Assembly (NCBI GenBank): GCA_947458745.1
Contig: CANGYQ010000004.1
Span: forward strand, 124,001-188,000
Direction: 5' to 3'
Length of the DNA: 64,000 bases
Source: Bryobacteraceae bacterium
GTDB taxonomy: Bacteria > Acidobacteriota > Terriglobia > Bryobacterales > Bryobacteraceae
A program made the translations under genes and the position numbers. Shown here piece after piece: positions 1 to 8,755 of the stretch (within the stretch, counting starts at the first letter, position 1; the number at the start of each line of letters is the position of its first letter). Under the pieces are notes generated by a model. The model saw nothing but the letters and a program-made list of their open reading frames with translations. It was not told the DNA's origin and did no database searches.

Positions 1-176
1 CTGCGCCAGCCGCCGCCATGGATCGCCAAAACCCCGGGAAGCTTCTTGCCCGCCGCGCCAGCCGGAACAAAGACGTCCAGCTTGGTTTGGGCAAACTGGT
101 CATAGGCGATGTTGGCCTCCGTCGGGTCCAAGGCCAATGCCAGCGCGGCGAATGCCGTTTGTAGTGCCAATAGCAT
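1..176 (-). CDS. Alpha/beta hydrolase (esterase/lipase-like), N-terminal fragment
   Basis: The gene reads leftward off the window edge, so only the first 58 residues are visible. They start with a short hydrophobic signal-like segment (MLLALQTAFAALALA) and soon reach HGGGW, the oxyanion-hole motif of the hormone-sensitive-lipase/BD-FAE type of alpha/beta hydrolase. The catalytic Ser-Asp-His would lie outside the window. It is probably an exported carboxylesterase or exported peptidase-like hydrolase; the substrate cannot be told. It is divergent from the CBM9-like gene at 191 with only about 14 bases between the starts, so both promoters must lie close to or inside the neighbouring gene. Confidence 0.6.
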   Translation of the reverse strand, partial: MLLALQTAFAALALALDPTEANIAYDQFAQTKLDVFVPAGAAGKKLPGVLAIHGGGWR

Positions 177-190
177 ACATTCAATATGTC

Positions 191-892
191 ATGAGAATTG
201 CGACCCTACTGCTGATCTCCGCGCTGGCCTACGCGGACGGCCCTGGCCGGATTGAGAGCCTGCACGCCGCCAAAGACTTCGCCCTGACCGCCGATCCGCA
301 ATCGAAGGCGTGGAAGGGCGTGCCGGGCGTGCTTGGCGAAAACGGCCCCACGGGCAAGCCCACGCCCGGCCATCGCACGGAGATCCGGTCCCGTTGGACG
401 AAGGACAACCTCTACTTCCTGTTTATCTGCCCCTACGAGAAGCTCTTCTCCAAGGACAACCCCAGCACCACGACTGAGACCAACAAGCTGTGGGAATGGG
501 ATGTGGCGGAGGTGTTTGTGGGCGCGGATTTCAAGACCATTACCCGCTATCGCGAGTATCAGGTGTCGCCGCATGGCGAGTGGGTGGACCTGGACATTGA
601 CCGCGTGAACCCGCTGCCGGAAGGCGGCTGGAAGTGGAATTCAGGCTTTAAGGTGAAGGCGCGCCTGGATGAGGCGAACAAGGTCTGGTACGGCGAAATG
701 CAGATCCCGGTGGCCAGCATCAATGGCGAAGGCGGCGCACCGGCCAAGGCCACGCCGGGTGCCGAGATGCGGGTGAATTTCTATCGTCTGCAAGGGCCCA
801 AGCCCGACCGCGCGGGCATTGCCTGGCAACCCACCAACGCACGCAACTATCACGTACCGGAAGCGTTTGGCCGATTGATCTTGAAGAAGTAG
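191..892 (+). CDS. Exported CBM9-like (carbohydrate-binding family 9 domain) protein
   Basis: This 233-residue protein starts with a clear signal peptide (MRIATLLLISALAYADG). The start at 191 is preferred over an upstream in-frame ATG at 137 because only it puts the signal at the N-terminus. The mature part has the pattern of the CBM9-like/DOMON-type beta-sandwich: W-T-K-D-N-L-Y-F-L-F near residue 70, then a conserved W-E-W-D-V-A-E-V-F-V strand and the Y-R-E-Y-Q-V-S-P-G-E-W-D block. Such stand-alone domains are common secreted proteins in Acidobacteriota and Planctomycetota. Sugar binding is the family expectation and is not proven here. It lies two bases upstream of the first phosphohexomutase gene and may be cotranscribed with it. 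Confidence 0.72.
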   Translation: MRIATLLLISALAYADGPGRIESLHAAKDFALTADPQSKAWKGVPGVLGENGPTGKPTPGHRTEIRSRWTKDNLYFLFICPYEKLFSKDNPSTTTETNKLWEWDVAEVFVGADFKTITRYREYQVSPHGEWVDLDIDRVNPLPEGGWKWNSGFKVKARLDEANKVWYGEMQIPVASINGEGGAPAKATPGAEMRVNFYRLQGPKPDRAGIAWQPTNARNYHVPEAFGRLILKK

Positions 893-894
893 TT

Positions 895-2271
895 ATGGCC
901 AGTCTGCGTATTTCACAAGTGGGTGTTCGGGGTGTGGTGGGGCGTGGCGGTATCACGGCGCGTCACGTGTTGGACTTTGGGGCCGCCTTCGCCACGTTTT
1001 TGGCGACTGAAGGACCGGTGGTGATTGCGCGAGATCCGCGCGCCAGCGGCCTGATGTTGCGGGAAGGCCTGGTGGCCGCATTGCTGGCGGCCGGGCGCGA
1101 TGTGATCGACCTGGGCATTGCCTCGACGCCAGTGATCCAGCACACCATCCGGCAACGGCAAGCGGCGGGCGGGGTTTCGATTAGCGCCAGCCACAATGCC
1201 GCCGAATGGAATGCGCTGAAGTTTTTTGGTCCGGTGGGCACATATCTCACGACAGCAGAGGCCGATGAACTGCTGGACATCTACCACTTGCGGCGCTTCT
1301 ACGCCGCACCGTGGAACAAGCTGGGCCAAGTTGAACTGGACAGCTCCGCGATTGACCGGTATCTGGATGAGCTGTCGGAGGTCTTCCACTTCGACCAGTT
1401 GCGCCAGTTCCGGGTGGTGGTGGATTGTTCGAACGGCACATCGTCGCGGATTTTGCGGCGGTTGAATGAGCGGTTCGGGTTTTCGCTGATCTTGATCAAC
1501 GCGGCCATGGACGGGCGCTTTGCGCATGAGCCCTCCACTTCGGCGCGGGTGGTGGGGTTGCAGTTGGCTCCGCTGGTGCAGCCGCTGGCGGCCGATGCCG
1601 GGTTTCTGTTTGATGCCGATTCCGATCGGGTGGCCTTTGCCACGGAGTTGGGCGAGCCGGTGTCGGAAGAGTTGATTCTGCCGATGCTGTCGGATTATCT
1701 GCTGCCGCGCAGTGAGGGCAAGATCGTGTTGACCAATCTGTCCACCACCTCGTTGAATGAGGAAGTGGCCAGCTGGCATGGCGGCAAGGTGGTGCGGGTT
1801 CCGGTGGGCCGCAATGCGGCGATTGATGCCTTGAACGCGCATCGTCCGGAGCAGATCGCGCTGGCCGGCGAAGGCACGGGGGCGGTGATGATGCCGCAGT
1901 TCCGGTTTGTCTACGATGGCATTGCGACGATGCTGACGCTGCTGGAGAAGAGCGCCGCGCGGCAGCAGCCGTTGTCGCAACTGGTGGCGGCGATGCCGAG
2001 ATATTCGATGTTGAAGGGCGAGGTACCGCTGAAGCGGCACCGGATTCCGCAGCTGCTGGAACTGCTGGCCACGGCGTTGGGCGAAGGCAAGATCAACCGG
2101 CAGGACGGCCTGCGCGTCGATTTGCCCAGTGGCCGTTGGGGCGACAATGCCTGGTTCCATGTGCGGGTGAGCCAGACGGAGCCGTTTGTCCGCGTCATCG
2201 CCGAAGCGCGGGGCGCGGCTCCGCAGGACTTGTTTGACGAAGTGATGGAGACGACGAGGGCCCACGCATGA
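895..2271 (+). CDS. Alpha-D-phosphohexomutase (phosphoglucosamine/phosphomannomutase family), paralogue 1
   Basis: 458 residues, full length for the family. The phosphoserine loop SASHN is present with the catalytic Ser near residue 99, the metal loop DADSDR at 240-245, a sugar-binding loop GEGTGAVMMP near 325, and the phosphate-binding C-terminal loop SQTEPFVRV. Such enzymes move phosphate between C1 and C6 of hexoses. The metal loop and sugar loop differ from those of the next gene (DPDGDR and GEGSNGG), so substrate preference probably differs: glucose-, mannose- or glucosamine-phosphate remain possible. Its stop overlaps the start of the second mutase by four bases (ATGA), so the two are translationally coupled. 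Confidence 0.85.
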   Translation: MASLRISQVGVRGVVGRGGITARHVLDFGAAFATFLATEGPVVIARDPRASGLMLREGLVAALLAAGRDVIDLGIASTPVIQHTIRQRQAAGGVSISASHNAAEWNALKFFGPVGTYLTTAEADELLDIYHLRRFYAAPWNKLGQVELDSSAIDRYLDELSEVFHFDQLRQFRVVVDCSNGTSSRILRRLNERFGFSLILINAAMDGRFAHEPSTSARVVGLQLAPLVQPLAADAGFLFDADSDRVAFATELGEPVSEELILPMLSDYLLPRSEGKIVLTNLSTTSLNEEVASWHGGKVVRVPVGRNAAIDALNAHRPEQIALAGEGTGAVMMPQFRFVYDGIATMLTLLEKSAARQQPLSQLVAAMPRYSMLKGEVPLKRHRIPQLLELLATALGEGKINRQDGLRVDLPSGRWGDNAWFHVRVSQTEPFVRVIAEARGAAPQDLFDEVMETTRAHA

Positions 2272-3632
2272 CCAAGCGCGAACATCTTTTGAAGATTGGC
2301 GTATCGGGCATCCGGGGCGTGGTGGGTGAGTTTCTGACGCCGGCGCTGGCGTGCGCGTTTGCGCAGGCGTTTGGCACCTACACCGGGCGGGGCCGGGTGA
2401 TCCTGGGCCGTGATACGCGATCGAGCGGGCCGATGCTGGAGCATGCGGTTACCTGCGGTCTGTTGAGTGTGGGCTGCGACGTGGTGCAGGTGGGCGTACT
2501 GCCAACGCCGACGATCCAGATGTATGTGGCGGCTACGGGCGCGCTGGGCGGCATCGCCTTGACCGCCTCGCACAATCCGCCTGAGTACAACGCCCTGAAG
2601 CTGTTCAACGAGCAGGGGCAGTTCTTTAACCACTACGAGCGCGGCGAACTGATTGACCTGTTCCACCAAGGCGAGTTCACCGACGCGGGCAATTTCGAAC
2701 TAGGCACGATCTCGCAGGAGTTTTCGACACCAGCGCGCATGCACTTTGAACGCGTGCTGAAGTGCGTCAACCGGGAGCGGATCCGGCAGCGCAATTTCCA
2801 TGCGGCCATTGATGCCGTGAATGGGGCCGGGTCCATCCTGACACCGCACTTTCTGGAGCATGAACTGGGCTGTCGTCTAGAAGCCATCTCAGTGGACCCT
2901 ACGCAGCCCTTTCCGCGTGAAGCGGAACCGACACCGCAATCGCTGGGTGACCTGAAGGAGTTAATGAAGCGCACCGGTGCTGAGATCGGCTTTGCGCAAG
3001 ATCCCGATGGCGATCGTCTGGCCGTGGCCAAGCCGGATGGCACGTTGCTCGATAACGACGAAGTGCTGGCGCTGGTGGTGGACGCAGTGCTGTCACGCAT
3101 GCCGGGCAATGTGGTGGTGAATCTAACCACTTCGTCCGTGATTGATGAAGTGGCGGCGTGGCACGGGTGCAAGGTGTTCCGCTCCGCGGTGGGCGAAGCC
3201 AACGTGGTGGAGCGGATGCTGGCTCACCAGGCGGTGATCGGCGGAGAAGGCTCCAATGGCGGCATCATCTTTCCGACGGTCCACTTTTGCCGAGATAGCT
3301 ACACCGGCATGGCGTTCCTGCTGGACCGGATGGCGGAGACGGGCTTGGGGATCACCGAGTTGGCGGCGCGGCTGCCCAAGTTCCATCGAGCCTCCACCAA
3401 GGTGGGTTTCCAGCATGGCCGCTTGGCGGGCATTATCCAGGCGACCGAAGCGCGCTTCCCCGAAGCCCGCGCGGACCGGACCGATGGCCTGAAGCTGACC
3501 TTCACCGACGGCGCGTGGCTGCATGTGCGGAGCTCCAATACGGAGCCGCTGATGCGCCTGTCAGTGGAGTCGCGAGAGGCAGACCGGACGCAGATGCTGC
3601 TGAAGGCCGGCACCGATATACTCGGATCATGA
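2268..3632 (+). CDS. glmM: Phosphoglucosamine mutase-like alpha-D-phosphohexomutase, paralogue 2
   Basis: 454 residues with a full set of family motifs: TASHNPPEYNALK with the phospho-Ser at 101, metal loop DPDGDR at 245-250, sugar loop GEGSNGG near 326, and phosphate loop SSNTEPLMRL. The GEGSNGG loop resembles the GEGNGG form seen in archaeal-type GlmM, so conversion of glucosamine-6-phosphate to glucosamine-1-phosphate for peptidoglycan and LPS is the best guess. The symbol is provisional because two tandem paralogues are present. The start overlaps the previous stop, and its own stop overlaps the ATG of the aminopeptidase, giving a tight operon. Confidence 0.8.
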   Translation: MTKREHLLKIGVSGIRGVVGEFLTPALACAFAQAFGTYTGRGRVILGRDTRSSGPMLEHAVTCGLLSVGCDVVQVGVLPTPTIQMYVAATGALGGIALTASHNPPEYNALKLFNEQGQFFNHYERGELIDLFHQGEFTDAGNFELGTISQEFSTPARMHFERVLKCVNRERIRQRNFHAAIDAVNGAGSILTPHFLEHELGCRLEAISVDPTQPFPREAEPTPQSLGDLKELMKRTGAEIGFAQDPDGDRLAVAKPDGTLLDNDEVLALVVDAVLSRMPGNVVVNLTTSSVIDEVAAWHGCKVFRSAVGEANVVERMLAHQAVIGGEGSNGGIIFPTVHFCRDSYTGMAFLLDRMAETGLGITELAARLPKFHRASTKVGFQHGRLAGIIQATEARFPEARADRTDGLKLTFTDGAWLHVRSSNTEPLMRLSVESREADRTQMLLKAGTDILGS

Positions 3633-4828
3633 TGCGTTACCGTCTGGCCGCGCCGTTGCTGCTGTGGGTAGCATGCCTCGCGACCGTGCGGGCCGATGAT
3701 TTTACGGATCGCCGCGCGGCCCTGAAGACAGGCACCTACATCCTGCTGGGGACACCGGAAGATGCCGGCGAAACGCGGGACGGCTTTTTTCAGGAACCGA
3801 ATTTCTTCTACCTGACCGGCCTGCGCGACCCCGGTGGCGCGGTGCTGGTGAAGGACGGTGTGGCCACCATTTATTTGGATAAGCGCGACACCAAACGCGA
3901 GGTGTGGACGGGCCGCAAGCTGGCTTTTGAAGATCAGCCGGAACTGGGCGCGGAGTTGAAGCCGATGGAGGCGCTGGCGGGCGACTTGGCGGCAGTGAAG
4001 GGCAAGGTCTTCACGCTGCCGGAGTTGCAGCCGAGGTTGCAGAAGCTGGCCGCGGGCTTGGAGACGGCGGATGCCTCTCCTGCCCTGCAGCGCCTCCGCA
4101 TGCGCAAGTCGGCCGGTGAACTCGACACGATGCGCAAGGCGATTGAGGCTTCGATGGCGGCGCACCGGGCCTCCTGGAAAGTGGTGCGTCCGGGCCTGTA
4201 TGAGTATGAACTGGCCACGGCGATGAGCTCCGTCTACTTTAACCGTGGTTGTGAGCGGCACGCTTACCCGCCGATCGTGGGGTCAGGACCGAATGGCACC
4301 GTGCTGCACTACTTCCGCAACAACCGCCGCATGGATGCGGGCGAACTGGTGCTGATGGACGTGGGGGCGGAATGTTCCGGCTATGCGGGCGACATCACGC
4401 GCACGGTGCCCGTGAACGGCAAGTTCACACCGCGCCAGCGGGAGATCTATGAGGCCGTGCTGAAGGCCGAGAAAGCCGTCATTGCGGCGGCCAAGCCGGG
4501 AGCCACGATCAAGCAGTTGAAGCAAGTGGCCATCGATACGCTGAACAAGCACCGGGAGAAGCTGGGTGATTTTATGGTGCACGGCGTTTCGCACCACATT
4601 GGGCTGGACGTGCATGACTTCGCGGACAACGATGTGCCGCTGGCTGCAGGTGCGGTGATCACGGTGGAGCCCGGGGTGTATCTGCCGAAGGAGAGCATCG
4701 GCATTCGCATTGAGGACATGATCCTGATCACGGAAAAGGGCTCCGTGGTGCTGACGGCGGAGCTGCCGCGCGAAGCTGCCGAGATCGAGAAGATCATGGC
4801 CCAAGAGGGCGCCGCCCGCGGCCACTGA
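3629..4828 (+). CDS. pepP: Exported Xaa-Pro aminopeptidase (M24B metallopeptidase)
   Basis: 399 residues. The start at 3629 overlaps the mutase stop (ATGA) and gives a signal peptide (MMRYRLAAPLLLWVACLATV-RA). An AMP_N-like N-domain is followed by the pita-bread fold with all five metal ligands recognisable: D in DVGAEC (about 243), D in GDITRT (about 255), H in HHIGLDVHD (about 321), E in VEPGVY (about 347) and E in RIEDM (about 361). It removes N-terminal residues that precede proline. The signal peptide suggests a periplasmic form, while classical PepP is cytosolic. The stop codon shares its last base with the next start (TGATG). Confidence 0.88.
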   Translation: MMRYRLAAPLLLWVACLATVRADDFTDRRAALKTGTYILLGTPEDAGETRDGFFQEPNFFYLTGLRDPGGAVLVKDGVATIYLDKRDTKREVWTGRKLAFEDQPELGAELKPMEALAGDLAAVKGKVFTLPELQPRLQKLAAGLETADASPALQRLRMRKSAGELDTMRKAIEASMAAHRASWKVVRPGLYEYELATAMSSVYFNRGCERHAYPPIVGSGPNGTVLHYFRNNRRMDAGELVLMDVGAECSGYAGDITRTVPVNGKFTPRQREIYEAVLKAEKAVIAAAKPGATIKQLKQVAIDTLNKHREKLGDFMVHGVSHHIGLDVHDFADNDVPLAAGAVITVEPGVYLPKESIGIRIEDMILITEKGSVVLTAELPREAAEIEKIMAQEGAARGH

Positions 4829-6630
4829 TGCGTTACTGGATCGCGGTGGGGGCCGCCTGGGTGGTGGCCACGGTGCTCTCCTGGACCCCACTGTCCACCG
4901 CCATCGACGACAGCGCGTATGACTGGATGTCGCGCCTGTACACGGTCAGCCGCCCGGCCCCACAAGCGCTGATCGTGGCCATTGACGAGACGACGCTGCA
5001 ACAGCAGGGCGGCATGCGAAGCCTCCGGACCGTATTGGCCAAAGTGCTGGATGCGCTGGCCGCCGCTCCGCCGGTGGTGGCCATCGACTTTACGCTGGCC
5101 GATGCTGGTGACCCGGCCGAGGATGCCTTGCTGGCCGCCGCGATGGCCCGGATTCCGCATCTGGTGCTGGCCACCGACATCGCGCAGGACGGCTCCGGCT
5201 GGCAGGACCCACAGCCCGCATTTGCGCGTACGGCGGAGGCCTTGGGCCACGTGCATGCGGACCCTGATCCCGTCTCCCGCCGCATTCCGCTCGAGAAGGC
5301 GGTAGGCCGCACGCGCCGCTGGGCGATGGCATTTGAGGCGGCCTATCCGCAATGGGCCAAGACGCTGCGGGAGAGCACAGACGCCATTGAGCTTTCCACC
5401 AGCAATGGTCCACTGGTGGTACCCGGAACTCGCGAGTCGGGACGCGCCGTGGCGGTGCGCTTCTCTGAGACCACGCGCATTGTCTCCGCCTCGCAACTGT
5501 TGAACCAGCCGGGCACAGCGCTCCCTTCTGGCGTGCAGGCGGTCTTTATCGGCACGACCGCGATGACGGCGGCTCGTGACCGGTTGATGACCCCACTGGG
5601 CCGCATGTTGACTGGCGTCGAGATCCACGCGCAGTTGTTTGAGACGCTGCGCGAGGGGCGCTTTCGCGTCGAGACCTCGCCGGCACTGGTGCTGCTGGCG
5701 GGGCTGAGCCTGATGGTGCTGGTGGGCTTTGCCTTCCAGCAGCGCGGCTGGCGCGCCTACCTGATGGGCCTACCCATCATCGTGTTCGCACACGCGATTC
5801 CGCACATCGAATTTCAGCAGGACCGCATCTTCCCCACGTTTGGGCCGATCCTGACCGCGTGGCTGGTGGGCGTGACGGCGGCCACATTCCAATACTTCGG
5901 GCAGCGGCGGCAACTGGTCCGCGCGCAATCGGAGAAGGCACGTTACCAGGAGGCGATCCATTGGGTGACGCATGAGATGCGAACGCCGTTGACGGCCATC
6001 CAAGGCTCCAGCGAATTGATGACGCGCTACAAATTGCCCGAGGAGAAGCAGCGCCAGATTGCGGACATGATCAATGCCGAGTCCAAGCGGCTGGCGCAAA
6101 TGATCCAGACGTTCCTGAATGTCGAGCGGCTATCCGGCGGAGAGATGCAGCTCAAGCGGGAGCCAGTGAGCATGACGCGGCTGGTGGACAACTGCGTGGG
6201 CCGGGCCCGGTCATTGGCCGAGCGCAAGCAACAGCGCCTGATTGCAGAAACCGCGTCGGGGACAGCGTCGGGCGACGGAGAGTTACTTGAGTTCGCGCTC
6301 TACAACCTGGTCACCAACGCCATCAAGTATTCGCCCGAAGGCACTGAGGTGCGCGTCACTTTGGAGGCGCGCGACGGAGAACTGGCGGTATCGGTGCGCG
6401 ACCAAGGCATGGGCATTTCTGCCAGTGACATCAAGAAACTGGGCACGAAGTTTTTCCGTACGGACCAGGCGGAGAAGTCGGGCATTGCCGGCACCGGCAT
6501 CGGCCTGTCGATCGTGCGAGAGATCATCACGCGTCACGGCGGGCACCTGGAGGTGACCAGTGCCTTGGGGGAGGGCTCATGCTTTACGATGGTAGTGCCC
6601 GCGTCCGTGACTGAAGGAGTAGAACGGTGA
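4828..6630 (+). CDS. CHASE2-domain sensor histidine kinase
   Basis: 600 residues. A short N-terminal membrane anchor is followed by an extracytoplasmic CHASE2 domain (about 25-290; AYDWMSRL and VAIDETTLQQQG are typical) and a cluster of membrane segments at about 292-355. Next come a HisKA domain with the phospho-acceptor in HWVTHEMRTPLTA (His about 382) and an HATPase domain with N-box NLVTNAIKYS, G1 DQGMGIS and G2 GTGIGLSIV. Signal unknown. It overlaps the aminopeptidase stop upstream and the response regulator start downstream, so the two-component pair is translationally coupled to a peptidase and phosphohexomutases. A role in sensing envelope state is plausible but inferred. Confidence 0.9.
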   Translation: MRYWIAVGAAWVVATVLSWTPLSTAIDDSAYDWMSRLYTVSRPAPQALIVAIDETTLQQQGGMRSLRTVLAKVLDALAAAPPVVAIDFTLADAGDPAEDALLAAAMARIPHLVLATDIAQDGSGWQDPQPAFARTAEALGHVHADPDPVSRRIPLEKAVGRTRRWAMAFEAAYPQWAKTLRESTDAIELSTSNGPLVVPGTRESGRAVAVRFSETTRIVSASQLLNQPGTALPSGVQAVFIGTTAMTAARDRLMTPLGRMLTGVEIHAQLFETLREGRFRVETSPALVLLAGLSLMVLVGFAFQQRGWRAYLMGLPIIVFAHAIPHIEFQQDRIFPTFGPILTAWLVGVTAATFQYFGQRRQLVRAQSEKARYQEAIHWVTHEMRTPLTAIQGSSELMTRYKLPEEKQRQIADMINAESKRLAQMIQTFLNVERLSGGEMQLKREPVSMTRLVDNCVGRARSLAERKQQRLIAETASGTASGDGELLEFALYNLVTNAIKYSPEGTEVRVTLEARDGELAVSVRDQGMGISASDIKKLGTKFFRTDQAEKSGIAGTGIGLSIVREIITRHGGHLEVTSALGEGSCFTMVVPASVTEGVER

Positions 6631-7949
6631 CCAAACCGCCGATTCTGGTCGTTGAAGACGACTCGAGTGTCCGGACGACCATCACGACATTTCTCGAACT
6701 GGAAGGCTATACCGTGGACGCCGTTGCGTCCACCGGTGCCGCCATCGAGAAGCTGGCTGGCCACTCCTACCCGTTAGTGCTGTCCGACATCTACATTGAT
6801 GAACGCACGGGCCTGGACGTATTGAACGCCGCCAAGAAGAGCAATCCGGCGTGCGCCGTCATCATGATGACGGGCCGGGGCACGATGGAGACCGTGATGG
6901 CGGCCACGCGCGGGGGCGCGTTTGACTACATCGCCAAACCGTTTGATCTCGATACGCTACTCGAAACGGTGCGCAAAGCGGAAGCCTCGCTGGCTCCGGC
7001 GGACGACGAGGATGACGATGAGGAGATCCTGCCGCCCAGCGAGATGATTGGCAGTTCGGCTGAGATGGTGCAGATTTACAAGACCATCTCCCGCGTTGCC
7101 CCCACTGATGCCACGGTGATGATTGAGGGCGAGACCGGCACCGGCAAAGAAATGATCGCGCGGATGATCCACCAGAACTCACCGCGCGCGGCGCATCCCT
7201 TTGTGCCGGTGGATTGCGGGTCCATTCCGGCGTCGCTGCTGGAAAGTGAGCTGTTCGGCGCGATGCGCGGCAGCTACACCGGCGCGGACCGGGACCGGGT
7301 GGGTGTATTTGAGGCGGCCCACCGGGGCACGGTGTTTCTGGATGAGATTGGCGACATCGATGGCACGTTCCAGTTGAAGCTGCTGCGCTTCCTGCAAGAA
7401 AAGGAAGTGCGGCCGCTGGGTGCCTCGAAAGCCAAGCCGGTGGATGTGCGGATCGTCGCGGCCACCAATCGCGACATGAAGAAGCTGGTGGACGAGGGCG
7501 TGTTCCGGGAGGACCTGTGGTTCCGGCTGAACGTGGTGCCGCTACAGTTGCCGCCGCTGCGGGAGCGCCGCGGTGATGTGGCGCTGCTGGCCCGTACGTT
7601 TCTGCGCCGCTACAACGACCGCTATCACCAGACCACCGTCTTGCTTGATAGCGGGCTGCGTACGCTGGAAGACTACACTTGGCCAGGCAATGTCCGCCAG
7701 TTGCAGCACATGGTGGAGCGGCTCTCGATTTTGGCGCCGCAAGGCCGCATCAGCGATGAGGCGGTGCGCGACGCGATTGCCGATTCTCAGTTCAACGACG
7801 CCGATGGCGAGACGTTGGCCGAGACGGAGAAAGAACAGATCCGCCGGGTGATGGCCGCGGCCAACAACAACAAGAGCCGGGCGGCCAAGATCCTGGGCAT
7901 TGAGCGCAAAACGCTGTACCGGAAGCTGGAGCGGATGGGGCTTAGTTGA
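6627..7949 (+). CDS. NtrC-family sigma-54-dependent response regulator
   Basis: 440 residues in the standard order: receiver (phospho-Asp 54 in LSDIYID, Lys in AKPF), AAA+ ATPase (Walker A GETGTGKE near 168, Walker B VFLDEIGD), and a C-terminal Fis-type helix-turn-helix ([19 protein letters not shown]). It should activate sigma-54 promoters after phosphorylation by the adjacent CHASE2 kinase. One deviation: the sigma-54 contact loop reads GSYTGA (215-220) in place of the canonical GAFTGA, and the preceding ELFG-HE is ELFG-AM. The start overlaps the kinase stop by four bases. The 3' end overlaps the convergent lysozyme-like gene by eight bases. Confidence 0.93.
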   Translation: MTKPPILVVEDDSSVRTTITTFLELEGYTVDAVASTGAAIEKLAGHSYPLVLSDIYIDERTGLDVLNAAKKSNPACAVIMMTGRGTMETVMAATRGGAFDYIAKPFDLDTLLETVRKAEASLAPADDEDDDEEILPPSEMIGSSAEMVQIYKTISRVAPTDATVMIEGETGTGKEMIARMIHQNSPRAAHPFVPVDCGSIPASLLESELFGAMRGSYTGADRDRVGVFEAAHRGTVFLDEIGDIDGTFQLKLLRFLQEKEVRPLGASKAKPVDVRIVAATNRDMKKLVDEGVFREDLWFRLNVVPLQLPPLRERRGDVALLARTFLRRYNDRYHQTTVLLDSGLRTLEDYTWPGNVRQLQHMVERLSILAPQGRISDEAVRDAIADSQFNDADGETLAETEKEQIRRVMAAANNNKSRAAKILGIERKTLYRKLERMGLS

Positions 7950-8472
7950 ACCGGTGTCCCGGCCGGGGCTTGCCCGCGGCGGGAAGGTCATCTGTGCCCG
8001 GACCAAAGTGCTGACGGGCCGGGCCAATCTCGGCCATCACCTGCTTAACGCGGCGAATGTATTCGAGATTCGGGTTGTACGCTTTCAACTTACCGTCGAG
8101 GCTTTTGCCCCGGTAGTAGGGCGAATGAGTCAGTTCATGGGCCACGGTGTGGATGCCTTGGCGGACCGTGGGGAAGCGGTAATTGCCGTTTTGCCAGCCG
8201 AAGATATTGTTGTTGCGGGCGTGCTTACCGCCGGTTGATTCCACGAACGAGATACTGGGCAACAGGCGCCAATCGACACCCTGGCGGTCAGCCGCTTCAA
8301 TAAAGTCGGAAGCCAGGTGTTTGGCGGGGCAGTTGCGGTCAGAGAAAAACTGCTGCAACCGGACCATCCGGGGGTCATTCTTTACTTCTGCACTCAGCGG
8401 ACCGGCAACGTCGGGGATGGCGAGCAAGGTAGCGGCCATGGCGAGACTTTTTGTCATCCGTTTTGTAATCAA
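7942..8472 (-). CDS. Exported lysozyme/glucosaminidase-like protein (Bax-type)
   Basis: 176 residues with an N-terminal signal (TKSLAMAATLLAIPDVAGP). The middle carries LLPSISFVESTGGKH with a likely catalytic Glu, then NNIFGWQNG, the pattern of the glucosaminidase/lytic-transglycosylase-like fold seen in Bax and endo-beta-N-acetylglucosaminidase-like proteins. This suggests cleavage of peptidoglycan glycan strands in the periplasm. The start may be the ATG at 8472 or the internal one at 8457. A leader of roughly 165 nt with strong secondary structure lies upstream. The end overlaps the convergent sigma-54 regulator gene by eight bases. Confidence 0.7.
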   Translation of the reverse strand: MITKRMTKSLAMAATLLAIPDVAGPLSAEVKNDPRMVRLQQFFSDRNCPAKHLASDFIEAADRQGVDWRLLPSISFVESTGGKHARNNNIFGWQNGNYRFPTVRQGIHTVAHELTHSPYYRGKSLDGKLKAYNPNLEYIRRVKQVMAEIGPARQHFGPGTDDLPAAGKPRPGHRFN

Positions 8473-8680
8473 AATTGAAATTCCTTAACCTTAAAACCGA
8501 CAAAACACTGTTGAGCTGGCCCACGGGCGGCGAACAACTCGGGTTCTTCAGTTGGGGAGGCGAACGAGGGGTGGGGTCCGCAAAAAGGGTTTGCCCCCGC
8601 TAGGAGGGCGTCCGGACAATGTCGCGGTTGGCGACCATGTTTGCGAGTATAGCAGGATTAGCGCTGCTAATCTAGCCCTG
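8473..8680 (-). promoter_or_regulatory. Predicted promoter, palindromic operator and long structured leader of the lysozyme-like gene
   Basis: On the minus strand a -10 candidate TATACT lies at 8651-8646, with a weak TAGATT at -35 (17-bp spacer). Between them sits the inverted repeat GATTAGC-n3-GCTAATC (8656-8672), a possible repressor site. Transcription from here would give a leader of about 165 nt, GC-rich with several possible hairpins, including G-rich and C-rich blocks around 8540-8605. Leaders of cell-wall hydrolases often contain c-di-AMP or c-di-GMP riboswitches. I could not match the core of either class, so this stays an unclassified structured leader. Confidence 0.35.
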
Positions 8681-8755
8681 TGACAAAATCGTGACGATAC
8701 AGACGTATATCGGCCACCGGGGATGGCCGGTTACTTCGAAGGGTTGAGGGAAGGG

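Noticed and set aside
913-2265. 450-codon open frame on the minus strand
   Set aside because: It is antisense to the first phosphohexomutase, which has all family motifs. The composition (Arg, His, Gln, Pro-rich, no hydrophobic core) is typical of a shadow frame in GC-rich DNA.
4447-5628. 393-codon minus-strand frame across the aminopeptidase/CHASE2 kinase junction
   Set aside because: Antisense to two genes with clear motifs; His/Arg/Gly-rich and without recognisable domains.
8500-8620. c-di-GMP-I or c-di-AMP riboswitch upstream of the lysozyme-like gene
   Set aside because: GGCAAACC is present, but the GACGCAAAGCC part of GEMM-I and the AGCTAACCTCG part of ydaO are absent.
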